This document shows positions 26,919 through 35,880 of a stretch of DNA of 64,000 nucleotides, one piece after another (the first letter of the stretch is position 1; every line of letters starts with the position of its first letter). A program made the translations under genes and the position numbers. The notes below the pieces were generated by a model. That model searched no databases. It worked only from the letters and a program-made list of their open reading frames with translations, and was not told the DNA's origin. The stretch is from contig DCUJ01000008.1 of assembly GCA_002328495.1 (NCBI GenBank), positions 53,944 through 117,943 on the forward strand, in the 5' to 3' direction. The stretch is from Sulfurospirillum sp. UBA2217. GTDB lineage: Bacteria; Campylobacterota; Campylobacteria; Campylobacterales; Sulfurospirillaceae.

Positions 26919-28895
26919 TTATGCCTTTTTGAGTTTTTCGATTTGGTCTCGAAGTTTTGCCGCTTTTTCAAATTCAAGTATTTTTGCCGCTTCGTGCATG
27001 GCTTTGGTGAGTTCTGCAATGATTTTTTTCTTTTGCGATGGGGGGATTTTATCTTTTTCATTAAAGGTGTTGTAGATGTCTGCGTGTTCTTCTACTTTAA
27101 GGTTTTCATCCATTTTTCGTGTGGTGCTCGTCGGTATGATGCCATGCTCCGTGTTGTACGCTTCTTGAATGGCACGTCTGCGTAAGGTTGTCTCTATCGC
27201 TTTTTGCATGGAGTCGGTTATTTTCTCCGCAAACATGATGACTCTGCCATTCAGATTTCGTGCGGCTCTTCCCATGGTTTGAATGAGGCTGGTTTCTGAG
27301 CGCAAAAACCCTTCTTTGTCCGCATCTAAGATGGCTACGAGTGAAACTTCAGGCAAGTCAAGCCCCTCACGAAGCAAGTTAATCCCTACTAAAACATCAA
27401 ATTCACCCACACGAAGTGCGCGTATAATTTGGTTGCGCTCAATCGCATCGATGTCGGAGTGCATGTATTTTATTTTGATGCCCAAGTCGGCATAGTAACG
27501 GGTCAGCTCTTCTGCCATTTTTTTGGTCAGCACCGTTACTAACACTTTTTCATCTTTACATGTAACCTCTTTTATCTTGTCAAAGAGTGTTTCCACTTGG
27601 TTGTGACTTCGCAAAATCTCCACTTCAGGGTCTAGCAGTCCTGTGGGGCGGATGATTTGCTCGGCGGTATTTTCGCCACTAAGATTTAGTTCTAGCTCTT
27701 TGGGTGTGGCGCTGACAAAAAGATAACGAGGCGCTTTGTGGATAAACTCATCAAACATCAACGGACGGTTATCGAGCGCACTGGGGAGTCTAAAGCCGTA
27801 CTCCACAAGCACCTCTTTACGGCTTCTATCTCCCGCAAACATGCCTCGAAATTGCGGAAGGCTCACGTGGGATTCATCGACGATGACCAAGTACTCTTTG
27901 TTCATCGCTTCAAAGTAGTCAAACAACGAATAAGGCGTGGCTCCAGGTTCGATGCCTGTAAGGTAGCGTGCATAGTTTTCGATGCCTTTGCACATTCCCG
28001 TTGCTCCCATCATCTCCAAGTCAAACTCCACACGTTGTTTGAGGCGTTGATGTTCAACCAGTTTGTCCTCTTTTTTAAAATACGCCAGACGCTCATCTAA
28101 CTCTTGTTCTATGGATTTGATGGCTTTTTGCAAACGCTCGTGCCCTACGATGAACTGGTTAGCAGCGTAGATGACCACTTTGTCCAGATGTTGAAGTTTT
28201 TTATTGAGCAGCACTTCAAAATAGTAGATGCTCTCCACTTCATCCCCAAAAAACTCCACACGAATGGCTTCTTCTTCACTGTACGCAGGGTAAATGTCGA
28301 TGACATCACCACTGACCCTAAAACAGCCTCTATCAAAAAAAGCATCGTTGCGCTTGTAGCCCATGTCTACAAGGCGCAACAAAAGTGCTTTTTGGTTGAT
28401 GCTTTTGCCTTTTTCGATGATTTGCACCATCTGCTTGTATTCACTTGGGTCTCCCAATCCGTAGTTAGCAGAAACCGAAGCCACACAGATGACATCATCG
28501 TAACTTAAAAGCGAAGCGGTAGCACTCAGGCGCAAACGCTCTAACTCTTCATTGATGGAACTGTCTTTCTCGATAAACAAATCGCTTCGTGGAATGTACG
28601 CTTCAGGCTGATAGTAATCGTAATAGCTGATAAAATACTCCACGTGGTTATCAGGAAAAAAGCCTTTAAATTCGCTGTAAAGCTGAGCGGCTAAGGTTTT
28701 GTTGTGGGTCATCACCAAAGTAGGCATTTTCAATTTTTGGATGATTTGCGCCATGGTGTAAGTTTTGCCACTCCCCGTAACACCAATCAGCGTTTGGTAA
28801 CGGCTTCCTTTTTTGATGGAGGCGGTGAGTTTTTCGATGGCGTGCGGTTGGTCGCCTGAGGGTTGATAAGGGCTTTCTAAATGAAATTCGCTCAT
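26919..28895 (-). CDS. uvrB: Excinuclease ABC subunit B
   Basis: Damage-verifying helicase-like subunit of nucleotide excision repair, partner of UvrA, UvrC and Mfd. Walker A GVTGSGKT (38-45), the beta-hairpin region YYDYYQPEAYIP, DESHVSLPQ, MGRAARN and the C-terminal UVR coiled coil are all present. The ATG at 28895 (658 residues) is preferred over an in-frame TTG two codons upstream. It is divergent from the small coiled-coil gene at 28958. TTACATGTAA copies lie inside (27556) and just downstream of its stop (26901). Confidence 0.97.
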   Translation of the reverse strand: MSEFHLESPYQPSGDQPHAIEKLTASIKKGSRYQTLIGVTGSGKTYTMAQIIQKLKMPTLVMTHNKTLAAQLYSEFKGFFPDNHVEYFISYYDYYQPEAYIPRSDLFIEKDSSINEELERLRLSATASLLSYDDVICVASVSANYGLGDPSEYKQMVQIIEKGKSINQKALLLRLVDMGYKRNDAFFDRGCFRVSGDVIDIYPAYSEEEAIRVEFFGDEVESIYYFEVLLNKKLQHLDKVVIYAANQFIVGHERLQKAIKSIEQELDERLAYFKKEDKLVEHQRLKQRVEFDLEMMGATGMCKGIENYARYLTGIEPGATPYSLFDYFEAMNKEYLVIVDESHVSLPQFRGMFAGDRSRKEVLVEYGFRLPSALDNRPLMFDEFIHKAPRYLFVSATPKELELNLSGENTAEQIIRPTGLLDPEVEILRSHNQVETLFDKIKEVTCKDEKVLVTVLTKKMAEELTRYYADLGIKIKYMHSDIDAIERNQIIRALRVGEFDVLVGINLLREGLDLPEVSLVAILDADKEGFLRSETSLIQTMGRAARNLNGRVIMFAEKITDSMQKAIETTLRRRAIQEAYNTEHGIIPTSTTRKMDENLKVEEHADIYNTFNEKDKIPPSQKKKIIAELTKAMHEAAKILEFEKAAKLRDQIEKLKKA

Positions 28896-28957
28896 GTGCA
28901 ATCTTTTTAATTTTTTTTGTTACAATTATAGCCAATAGTCCAAAAACGGAGCCATAA

Positions 28958-29191
28958 ATGTTTGAAGAAGAGAAAAGCGTGACTACATTAGCGCAAAAAA
29001 TCGAAGAGCTTTTAGCTCGCTACAAAGATGTGGTAGCGCAAAATGAAGCTTTGCGTCAAGAAGTGGTGAAAGCCAAAGCCTTATCGGAGGCGAAAGACAT
29101 TCAGATAGCCAAACTTGAAAATGACCTCATTCACAAAGGTCTTAATGGCGATGACTTGCTCAGTAAAATAGAAGCAGTTCTTGGCAAATGA
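28958..29191 (+). CDS. Small coiled-coil protein of unknown function
   Basis: A 77-residue acidic protein, almost entirely heptad-type helix (LAQKIEELLARYKDVVAQNE and following), with a short tail. Size and shape recall ZapB-like or TolA-binding-like coiled coils, but no family is recognised. It overlaps the next small gene by 4 bases (ATGA), implying joint translation. The same position after divergent uvrB is occupied by two small genes in Campylobacter as far as I recall. It may have a division- or envelope-related role; this is speculation. Confidence 0.7.
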   Translation: MFEEEKSVTTLAQKIEELLARYKDVVAQNEALRQEVVKAKALSEAKDIQIAKLENDLIHKGLNGDDLLSKIEAVLGK

Positions 29192-29406
29192 GTAAAATAA
29201 CCATCAGCCTCGGCGGAAAAGATTTTGACATCAAACTTGAAGGTGCTTTTGCGCTGCATTTTGAAGAGGAGTTTAAAGCCCAATTCAAAGGTAAAAGCAC
29301 ATTGGACCCTAAAGACGTTTTGTTCGCGTATGTGGGCAAATGTTATGAGCATTTCATGTTAGAAAAAGAGATTAAAGAGCTCAACCAAAAAATAGATAGC
29401 GTTTAA
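29188..29406 (+). CDS. Small conserved protein, ZapA-like N-terminus
   Basis: A 72-residue protein starting MSKITISLGGKDFDIKLEG, which resembles the beta-hairpin start of ZapA (cell-division FtsZ-ring protein), followed by ALHFEEEFKAQF and a helical tail (MLEKEIKELNQKIDSV). The middle is too short for canonical ZapA, so the link is weak. It is translationally coupled to the preceding coiled-coil gene. Together they could form a small complex. Confidence 0.65.
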   Translation: MSKITISLGGKDFDIKLEGAFALHFEEEFKAQFKGKSTLDPKDVLFAYVGKCYEHFMLEKEIKELNQKIDSV

Positions 29407-29407
29407 G

Positions 29408-29435
29408 TTGTACTTTAAAAATATTGTACTAGAAT
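29408..29435 (+). promoter_or_regulatory. Sigma-70 promoter of the pseudopilin operon
   Basis: TTGTAC (29408-29413), a 16-base spacer and TAGAAT (29430-29435) make a good -35/-10 pair about 50 bases before the first pilin ATG. The ATG has a strong AAGGAG (29473-29478) ribosome site. The promoter overlaps the very end of the ZapA-like gene's stop region. Confidence 0.6.
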
Positions 29436-29484
29436 CACATCAAGGTCTATAAGTGTATAGGCTAAAAAACACAAGGAGTATACG

Positions 29485-29997
29485 ATGAAAAAAGGTTTTA
29501 CGATGATCGAATTGATCTTCGTCATTGTTATCTTAGGTATTTTGGCAGCAGTGGCTATCCCAAAATTAGCAGCGACAAGAGATGATGCTAAATCTGTAGG
29601 AATAAAAACAGATGTTGCAGCTGCAATTCAAGCTGTTCCAGCATGGTATCAAGGTCAGAAAGATGCTAGAATTTTGCAAGGAATTGCTCTTGATACAAGT
29701 ACCTGGAAGAAAAATGCAGGGGGTGAATATTATGAATGGAGTGATGAAAACCAAGTTTGTATAACTCTTGCAGTTTGGGATGTAAATACTACTGCTAACT
29801 CAGGAACAGTAGCGAGTGGAACAGATATAAATACTTCTAATGGTGCTTGGCAAGGAACTCATACTCCTGTATTTAGAGTTATCAAAACAGATGATGCTAA
29901 TGCTACACCAACAGGAACAGTATGTAAAGCTCTTTGGAATGATTTAGGGTTAACAGAACAAAACATTACAATGGCTGGTAAAAAGGTTACATGGTAA
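29485..29997 (+). CDS. Type II secretion/type IV pilus-like pseudopilin (first of two)
   Basis: A 170-residue prepilin with leader MKKG, cleaved before FTMIELIFVIVILGILAAVAIP (class III signal; Glu5 of the mature protein present), then a soluble globular domain with two cysteines that could form a disulphide (QVCITLAV, GTVCKALW). Such pseudopilins build short pili for secretion or DNA uptake. It has its own promoter and overlaps the second pseudopilin by 7 bases. No pilus motor gene is in the window, but comEC lies 6 kb downstream, so a DNA-uptake role is possible. Confidence 0.88.
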   Translation: MKKGFTMIELIFVIVILGILAAVAIPKLAATRDDAKSVGIKTDVAAAIQAVPAWYQGQKDARILQGIALDTSTWKKNAGGEYYEWSDENQVCITLAVWDVNTTANSGTVASGTDINTSNGAWQGTHTPVFRVIKTDDANATPTGTVCKALWNDLGLTEQNITMAGKKVTW

Positions 29998-30482
29998 ACA
30001 ATACCTTTAAGCAGGGCGAATTTCGCTCTGCTTTTACCATGATAGAACTTATCTTTGTCATTGTCATTCTTGGTGTTCTTGCTGCTGTAGCCATCCCTCG
30101 TCTTGCGGCTAGTCGCGATGATGCGGTCTTGGTCAAAGGTAAATCTCAAGTTTCTGCTATACGAAGTGGTGTTTCCCTTCAAAAATCAAAACGTATGATG
30201 GAAGGAACGACTCCTTTTATTCCTACTGTGCTTGATAACATAACGGCTAACTATGGAAATCCAGACCAAAGGCTTTTTAACTTTAATGATGGCAATGGTT
30301 CCAATATTTTAGAATATCCTATCTATTCAAATACCACACAAGACGGTTCATGGACGAAAACAGCTGCTAATAGTTATCGGTTCAATCTTGGTCGAACTAC
30401 CGTTGCTTTTGATTATAATACCACAACAGGTGTATTTGACTGTGACCATACCAATGCAGACTGTAAAAGTTTAGCAGAATAG
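29991..30482 (+). CDS. Type II secretion/type IV pilus-like pseudopilin (second, Ala at -1)
   Basis: A 163-residue prepilin-like protein. The leader is longer (MVNNTFKQGEFRSA) and has Ala rather than the usual Gly before the cleavage site; the mature part starts FTMIELIFVIVILGVLAAVAIP. The globular domain has two cysteines near the C-terminus (FDCDHTNADCK), typical of a disulphide loop. It overlaps the first pseudopilin and is followed 5 bases later by priA. Its first 40 mature residues are nearly the same as those of its neighbour, pointing to tandem duplication; the C-terminal domains have diverged. Confidence 0.86.
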   Translation: MVNNTFKQGEFRSAFTMIELIFVIVILGVLAAVAIPRLAASRDDAVLVKGKSQVSAIRSGVSLQKSKRMMEGTTPFIPTVLDNITANYGNPDQRLFNFNDGNGSNILEYPIYSNTTQDGSWTKTAANSYRFNLGRTTVAFDYNTTTGVFDCDHTNADCKSLAE

Positions 30483-30487
30483 CACGT

Positions 30488-32323
30488 GTGTTTTACTACC
30501 AAGTCTCTCTTTTAAAATCCCCTCTTTCTCCATTAACCTATCGTTCAACAGAACCAGTGACCACAGGCTCTGTGGTTGAGCTTACGTTAAATGGGAAAAT
30601 GCTTCGTGGTGTTATTTTAGAAGAGGTTGAAAAACCCCTTTTTGAGTGCTCTTTGATGGTGCTTACATGTAACGCTTTTTACCCTCCCAAAACACTAGAG
30701 CTGGCTAAGTTTATTTCCGAATATTATGTTTGCTCATTGGGTGAGGCACTTAGTTTATTTACCCCTGCGACACACAAAGCCTTACATGTAAGTAAAGAAG
30801 TTGTAACCCATATCGTGCTCTCACGTGAACAACAAAAGGCATATGATTTTGCGCTTTCGCACAAAGCATCGTTGCTCTTTGGCGATACGGGCAGTGGTAA
30901 GACGGAAGTCTATATGAAGTTGTTTGAAACGGTGATTGAACAAGGACAGAGTGCCCTTTTTTTAATGCCTGAAATTGGTTTAACACCTCAGATGAAAAGC
31001 CGTTTAAAAAAACATTTTGGAACTCATTTTGCCATTTGGCACTCTAAAATCACTCACAAGAAAAAAGCAGATATTTTATCGAAAATCCAAAACGGTGAGC
31101 TTTCCATCATTGCAGGAACCCGCTCGGCTCTTTTTTTGCCCTTAAACAATTTAGGCTTAATCGTCGTCGATGAAGAGCACGATGAGAGTTACAAATCAAG
31201 CTCCAGACCTCGGTACAATGCCAAAGATTTGGCTCTTTTATTTGGACAAAAGCTGGGCGTACGTGTGCTTTTAGGCAGTGCCACACCCACGCTTTCAAGC
31301 TTTCATAAAGTGCCTTATTTTAGGCTCAAAGGAACATTTTTTGACTCATCAAACCTGATAAGCTTTGATGAGGGAGAGCACGCTTTAAGTGCTATGGTGC
31401 TTCATGCCATCGAAAAAGCACTGCGTGCGCAACGCCAAGTGGTGGTTTTTTTACCCACACGGGCGAATTTCAAATACATTACATGTAAAGACTGTGGAAG
31501 TAACGTGGAGTGTCCTTTTTGTGCGGTGGGGATGAGCTTACATGGTAACGCCCATGCCCTTAAATGTCACTATTGCAATTACACCGAAGCGATTCCAAAA
31601 GTGTGTCCCAAGTGTGGATGCGAAGACATCGTTGCCAACCGCATGGGAACCGCAGAGGTAAGCTCAAAATTGCAAGAATATTTTAAAGCGTATGTGGTTG
31701 GACAGTTTGACCGTGACGAAGTGCGGACAGAAAAACAGCTCGATACTATTTTGGCAGCATTCAATGAGCGTAAAATCGACATTATGGTGGGAACACAAAT
31801 GCTCTCAAAAGGGCATGATTATCATGGGGTTGGATTGGCAGTTATATTGGGCATTGATGCGCTTTTAGGGATGAGTGATTTTCGAGCACGGGAAAAAACG
31901 TTGGCTCTTGTCAAGCAAATTGCAGGACGTAGTGGACGCAAAGGGTATGGTGAAGTGCTCATTCAGAGTAAAAATGCCTCTTTTTTTAAACACTATTTAG
32001 AAGACTTTGAGGGGTTTTTAAAAGATGAATTGACACATCGAAAAGGGCTTTATCCACCGTTTAAAAAGATGCTGAGACTCATGGCATCACATATTAAGGA
32101 AGAAAAAGCAAAGGTGTGGATAGAAACAGCCAATAGCCGTGCTAAACAGTTTAAAGGAGTTGAAGTGGTGGGCTGGGGCAAAGCATCTATTGGAAAAATT
32201 GCAGGCAAATACCGTTATGAACTCTTAGCCAGAAGCGATTCAAGTCGTGCACTTTTGGAGTTTGCTCACCATGTAAAAGCGCATGGTATCGAAATTGACA
32301 TGGACCCTCTTTCGTTTTCTTAA
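30488..32323 (+). CDS. priA: Primosomal protein N' (replication restart helicase)
   Basis: Superfamily II helicase that reloads the replisome at stalled forks, ultimately bringing DnaB, which is encoded 1.1 kb downstream. Walker A GDTGSGKT (132-139), DEEHDESYK (Walker B), zinc-binding cysteines in CKDCGSNVECPFC and CHYCNYTEAIPKVCPKCGC, and QIAGRSGRKGYGE (motif VI). At 611 residues it is short relative to E. coli, as in Campylobacterota, with a reduced N-terminal DNA-binding domain. It starts at GTG. Three exact TTACATGTAA copies (30663, 30782, 31479) are the densest cluster in the window. Confidence 0.95.
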   Translation: MFYYQVSLLKSPLSPLTYRSTEPVTTGSVVELTLNGKMLRGVILEEVEKPLFECSLMVLTCNAFYPPKTLELAKFISEYYVCSLGEALSLFTPATHKALHVSKEVVTHIVLSREQQKAYDFALSHKASLLFGDTGSGKTEVYMKLFETVIEQGQSALFLMPEIGLTPQMKSRLKKHFGTHFAIWHSKITHKKKADILSKIQNGELSIIAGTRSALFLPLNNLGLIVVDEEHDESYKSSSRPRYNAKDLALLFGQKLGVRVLLGSATPTLSSFHKVPYFRLKGTFFDSSNLISFDEGEHALSAMVLHAIEKALRAQRQVVVFLPTRANFKYITCKDCGSNVECPFCAVGMSLHGNAHALKCHYCNYTEAIPKVCPKCGCEDIVANRMGTAEVSSKLQEYFKAYVVGQFDRDEVRTEKQLDTILAAFNERKIDIMVGTQMLSKGHDYHGVGLAVILGIDALLGMSDFRAREKTLALVKQIAGRSGRKGYGEVLIQSKNASFFKHYLEDFEGFLKDELTHRKGLYPPFKKMLRLMASHIKEEKAKVWIETANSRAKQFKGVEVVGWGKASIGKIAGKYRYELLARSDSSRALLEFAHHVKAHGIEIDMDPLSFS

Positions 32324-32370
32324 ACCTTATGGTTGTATAATAAATCCAATTACATTTTCTGGATTTGACT

Positions 32371-33435
32371 ATGATAAAACGTTACCCTACCAAACAAATA
32401 TTTGTAGGCTCCATTCCCATCGGTGGAGATGCCAAAATCCCCGTACAGTCGATGACGTTTTCTAAAACACACGATGTGGATGCAACGGTTGAGCAGATAA
32501 GGCGGCTTCATTTTGCGGGGTGCGATATCGTGCGTGTGGCGGTGCCTGATTATGAAGATGCCCATGCGCTTAAAGCGATCAAGGAGCAGATAAGCTTGCC
32601 GTTGGTTGCGGATATTCACTTTAACTACCGTTTGGCACTCATTGCGGCTGAAGTGGTGGATTGTATTCGCATCAATCCTGGTAATATTGGCAATAAAGAG
32701 CGTGTGAAAGAGGTCGTTCGTGCGTGCAATGAGCGAAATATTCCGATTCGTATCGGGGTGAATAGCGGTAGTTTGGAAAAAGAGTTTGATGAAAAGTATG
32801 GTGCAACGGCAAAAGGGATGGTTGAATCAGCCCTTTATAACATCAAATACTTAGAAGATTTGGGCTTTACCAATATGAAAGTCTCCCTCAAAGCTTCGGA
32901 TGTGGAACGAACCGTAGAAGCGTATCGCATGTTGCGTCCTCTAACACCTTACCCTTTTCACCTTGGCGTTACAGAAGCTGGAACACTCTTTCACTCTACC
33001 ATTAAATCCTCCATTGCTTTAGGCACATTGCTTTTAGAGGGCATTGGCGATACCTTGCGTGTTTCCATCACGGGAGAATTGGAAGAAGAGATCAAAGTAG
33101 GGCGAGCCATTTTAAAAGACAGTGGTGTGGAAGCGCAGGGCTTAAACATCATCTCATGTCCCACATGCGGACGATTGGAAGCCAATCTGGTTAAAGCCGT
33201 CGCAGAGGTGGAAAAGCGTACCAAACACATCACCGCACCCCTAAACATCTCTGTGATGGGATGCGTGGTCAATGCCATCGGTGAAGCCAAACATGCCGAT
33301 GTGGCGATTGCTTTTGGCAAAGGACAAGGATTGGTGATGGTCAAAGGAGAAGTAGTGGCAAAACTCAAAGAAGAAAACCTCGTGGATGCCTTTTTGGAAG
33401 CCGTCGAAAAAGCCGCAAGTGAGTACAAAGCATGA
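32371..33435 (+). CDS. ispG: 4-Hydroxy-3-methylbut-2-enyl diphosphate synthase (flavodoxin/ferredoxin)
   Basis: 4Fe-4S enzyme of the MEP isoprenoid pathway. N-terminal TIM barrel (GDAKIPVQSMTFSKTHDVDA) and C-terminal cluster domain with cysteines in ISCPTCGRLEANL and SVMGCVVNAIGEAKHAD. At 354 residues it is family length. The ATG at 32371 follows a GGAT-type site; a TTG two codons earlier is in frame. The stop overlaps the dnaB start (ATGA). The priA-ispG order matches Campylobacter as I recall. Confidence 0.96.
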   Translation: MIKRYPTKQIFVGSIPIGGDAKIPVQSMTFSKTHDVDATVEQIRRLHFAGCDIVRVAVPDYEDAHALKAIKEQISLPLVADIHFNYRLALIAAEVVDCIRINPGNIGNKERVKEVVRACNERNIPIRIGVNSGSLEKEFDEKYGATAKGMVESALYNIKYLEDLGFTNMKVSLKASDVERTVEAYRMLRPLTPYPFHLGVTEAGTLFHSTIKSSIALGTLLLEGIGDTLRVSITGELEEEIKVGRAILKDSGVEAQGLNIISCPTCGRLEANLVKAVAEVEKRTKHITAPLNISVMGCVVNAIGEAKHADVAIAFGKGQGLVMVKGEVVAKLKEENLVDAFLEAVEKAASEYKA

Positions 33436-35876
33436 GTAATCTTCACAACATAAACATTGAACGCTCTGTTTTAAGCTCCATTTTATTTAATCCTGCCACC
33501 TTTGAAGAGGTTGCCGCGGTTGTGAGTGCGAAAGATTTTTACTTGCCAAGCCATCGTTATATGTTTGAAGCGATGGAAGCGTGTGAGAGAGAAGATTTAC
33601 CCATTGATGAGGAGTTTTTAAAGAAAAAGCTCTCACAACAAGGGCGTTTTGATGAAGATGCGATGCTCGAAATTCTCTCCACCAATCCACTTCCCGCCAC
33701 CAAAGCGTACATCGAAGAGATACGTGAAAAGGCGATTAAGCGGGAGTTGGTGCAGCTGACTTCTGACATCAAAGAGATCGCTGTTGAAAAAGATTTACCT
33801 TCAGCGGATGTGGTGGATTTGGTGCAACAAAAGCTTTACCAAATCACCCAAGAAAGTGGGAGTAAAGAGTTTCGTGAATCGCCAGAGATGACCCATGCGA
33901 CCATTGCGCACATTCATGAGATGAAAAAACGTGGGAACTCAGGCGTTGTGGGAGTTGATACAGGATTTAGTGAAATCAACCGCCTTACCACAGGGTTTGG
34001 TGAGGGCGATTTGATTATTGTAGCGGCTAGGCCGGCGATGGGAAAATGCCTTGCTAAAGGAACAAAAGTTTTAATGTACGATGGTGTGTTAAAAAATGTA
34101 GAAGATATCAAAGTGGGCGAATACCTTATGGGAGATGACTCTACCCCACGTTGTGTTCTCTCTTTGGCGCGTGGCAGAGAAAAAATGTACTGGGTTAGAC
34201 AGAATAAAGGCATTGATTATCGTGTCAATGAATCCCATATTCTCTCATTAAAACGTTCCCGTACCGAATGGAAGCATCAACATGGTGATGTGTTAAATAT
34301 TTCGATTAAAGAGTACTTAGAAAAATCAGAGAAATTTAAAACCAATTATAAAGGCTATAAAGTTGCGGTTAAATTTATGGAAAAAGCACTGCCTATCGAG
34401 CCTTATTTTTTAGGGTTATGGCTTGGGGATGGAAGAGCTTCGGATGTTCGCATCGCAACACAAGATAGTGAAATCATTGAGTATTTAAAAGCTTATGCCA
34501 AACGACTGGGCTTAGGTCTTAGCCAATCCAAAGAAGATGGAAAATGCCCTATGTTTGCTATTGCAAATGTGGATAATACAAAAAAAGAGAGTTTGCAAGC
34601 GGTTATTCGAAGTTTAGGATTGATTGACAATAAGCATATTCCGCACGATTTCTTGATTAATTCTACACAGAATAGACTGGAACTTCTTGCTGGATTGCTT
34701 GACAGCGATGGGCATTATGATGTTCAGTGTAATGGTTATGAAATCACGCAAAAAGACAAATGCTTAGCCGAACAAATCAAATTTTTAGCAGATACCTTAG
34801 GGTTTAGAACCTCCTTAAAAATGAAAAAAGCACGTATAAAGTCTATCGGTTTTGAGTCGGATGTCTATCGTGTACGACTTTTTGGAAATGTGGATAGCAT
34901 TCCTGTAAAAATCAAACGTAAAAAAGCACAGCCATGGAGTGTAAAGCGAAGCTGGAATCAAACAGGCATCAAAGTAGAATACGATAAAGTAGATGAGTAT
35001 TATGGTTTTGAAATTGATGGAAATAGCCTCTTTTTACTTGAAGATATGACCGTCACGCACAATACAGCTTTTTGTCTCAATCTGGCTCAAAATGCGCTTG
35101 ATCACAACAAAGGTGTGGCGATTTTTTCTTTGGAAATGCCAGCGGAGCAGTTGATGCTAAGGATGCTGAGTGCTAAGACCTCCATTCCGTTGCAAAAGCT
35201 CAAAATCGGTGATATGAGCGATGAGCAGTGGGGAAGGCTTAGCAGTGCGGCGGACGATATGAGCAAAAAGAAATTTTTTGTCGATGACAACGGTGCGGTG
35301 GATATTCATAAGGTAAGAGCTAAACTTCGAAAGCTTAAAAGCCAACACCCTGAAATTTCGTTGGCGATTATCGATTATTTGCAGTTGATGAGTTCTGCGG
35401 GAAATAAAGATCGTCACTTGGAAGTGAGCGACATCAGTCGAGGGTTAAAGCTTTTGGCCAGAGAGTTAAACGTTCCTATCATCGCACTCTCTCAGCTTAA
35501 CCGTGGGCTTGAGAGCCGAAGCGATAAACGTCCGATGCTAAGCGATTTAAGAGAATCAGGAGCCATCGAGCAAGATGCGGATTTGATTTTGTTTGTGTAC
35601 CGTGATGATGTTTATCGTGTGCGTGAGGAAAAAGAGAAGGAACAAAAAGCCAGAACCGAGGGGAAAGAGTACAAAAGTAACTTTTTTGAAAAGCCTGAAG
35701 AGTTAGCCGAAGTCATTGTGGGAAAAAATAGAAATGGTCCCGTGGGTGTGGCAAACCTTGTCTTTCAAAAAGCGTGTACGCGTTTTGTCGATGGAGGTAA
35801 AATCCCCATAGAAATTGTTTACAAAGAAGCTGCCTTTGAAGCCAAAGAAGGCAAGATAAGTATGCCACCACTGTAA
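33432..35876 (+). CDS. dnaB: Replicative DNA helicase DnaB with an in-frame intein
   Basis: Hexameric fork helicase. The 814-residue precursor holds an N-terminal DnaG-interacting domain (NIERSVLSSILFNP), then the RecA-like motor interrupted inside its Walker A: PAMGK is followed by the intein and resumes with TAFCLNLAQ. After removal of 339 intein residues the helicase would be 475 residues, the normal size, with Walker B LAIIDYLQLM and SDLRESGAIEQDAD intact. Because the P-loop is split, helicase activity should depend entirely on splicing. It overlaps ispG by 4 bases and is followed by comEC. Confidence 0.97.
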   Translation: MSNLHNINIERSVLSSILFNPATFEEVAAVVSAKDFYLPSHRYMFEAMEACEREDLPIDEEFLKKKLSQQGRFDEDAMLEILSTNPLPATKAYIEEIREKAIKRELVQLTSDIKEIAVEKDLPSADVVDLVQQKLYQITQESGSKEFRESPEMTHATIAHIHEMKKRGNSGVVGVDTGFSEINRLTTGFGEGDLIIVAARPAMGKCLAKGTKVLMYDGVLKNVEDIKVGEYLMGDDSTPRCVLSLARGREKMYWVRQNKGIDYRVNESHILSLKRSRTEWKHQHGDVLNISIKEYLEKSEKFKTNYKGYKVAVKFMEKALPIEPYFLGLWLGDGRASDVRIATQDSEIIEYLKAYAKRLGLGLSQSKEDGKCPMFAIANVDNTKKESLQAVIRSLGLIDNKHIPHDFLINSTQNRLELLAGLLDSDGHYDVQCNGYEITQKDKCLAEQIKFLADTLGFRTSLKMKKARIKSIGFESDVYRVRLFGNVDSIPVKIKRKKAQPWSVKRSWNQTGIKVEYDKVDEYYGFEIDGNSLFLLEDMTVTHNTAFCLNLAQNALDHNKGVAIFSLEMPAEQLMLRMLSAKTSIPLQKLKIGDMSDEQWGRLSSAADDMSKKKFFVDDNGAVDIHKVRAKLRKLKSQHPEISLAIIDYLQLMSSAGNKDRHLEVSDISRGLKLLARELNVPIIALSQLNRGLESRSDKRPMLSDLRESGAIEQDADLILFVYRDDVYRVREEKEKEQKARTEGKEYKSNFFEKPEELAEVIVGKNRNGPVGVANLVFQKACTRFVDGGKIPIEIVYKEAAFEAKEGKISMPPL
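34047..35063 (+). mobile_element. LAGLIDADG intein in DnaB
   Basis: This is a 339-residue insertion between the Lys and Thr of the Walker A. Splicing blocks are complete: N-terminal Cys (CLAKGTKVLMYDGV), block B (RVNESHILSL), the LAGLIDADG homing-endonuclease motifs LGLWLGDGR and AGLLDSDGHY, block F (YYGFEIDGNSLFLLEDM) and C-terminal VTHN followed by extein Thr. Nothing is truncated or frameshifted, so it should splice and may home. It contains no TTACATGTAA. Confidence 0.95.
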
Positions 35877-35880
35877 AAAA

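Noticed and set aside
34047..35063. dnaB interrupted by a frameshift or insertion sequence
   Set aside because: The frame stays open throughout and the insert has complete splicing blocks, so it is an intein, not damage.
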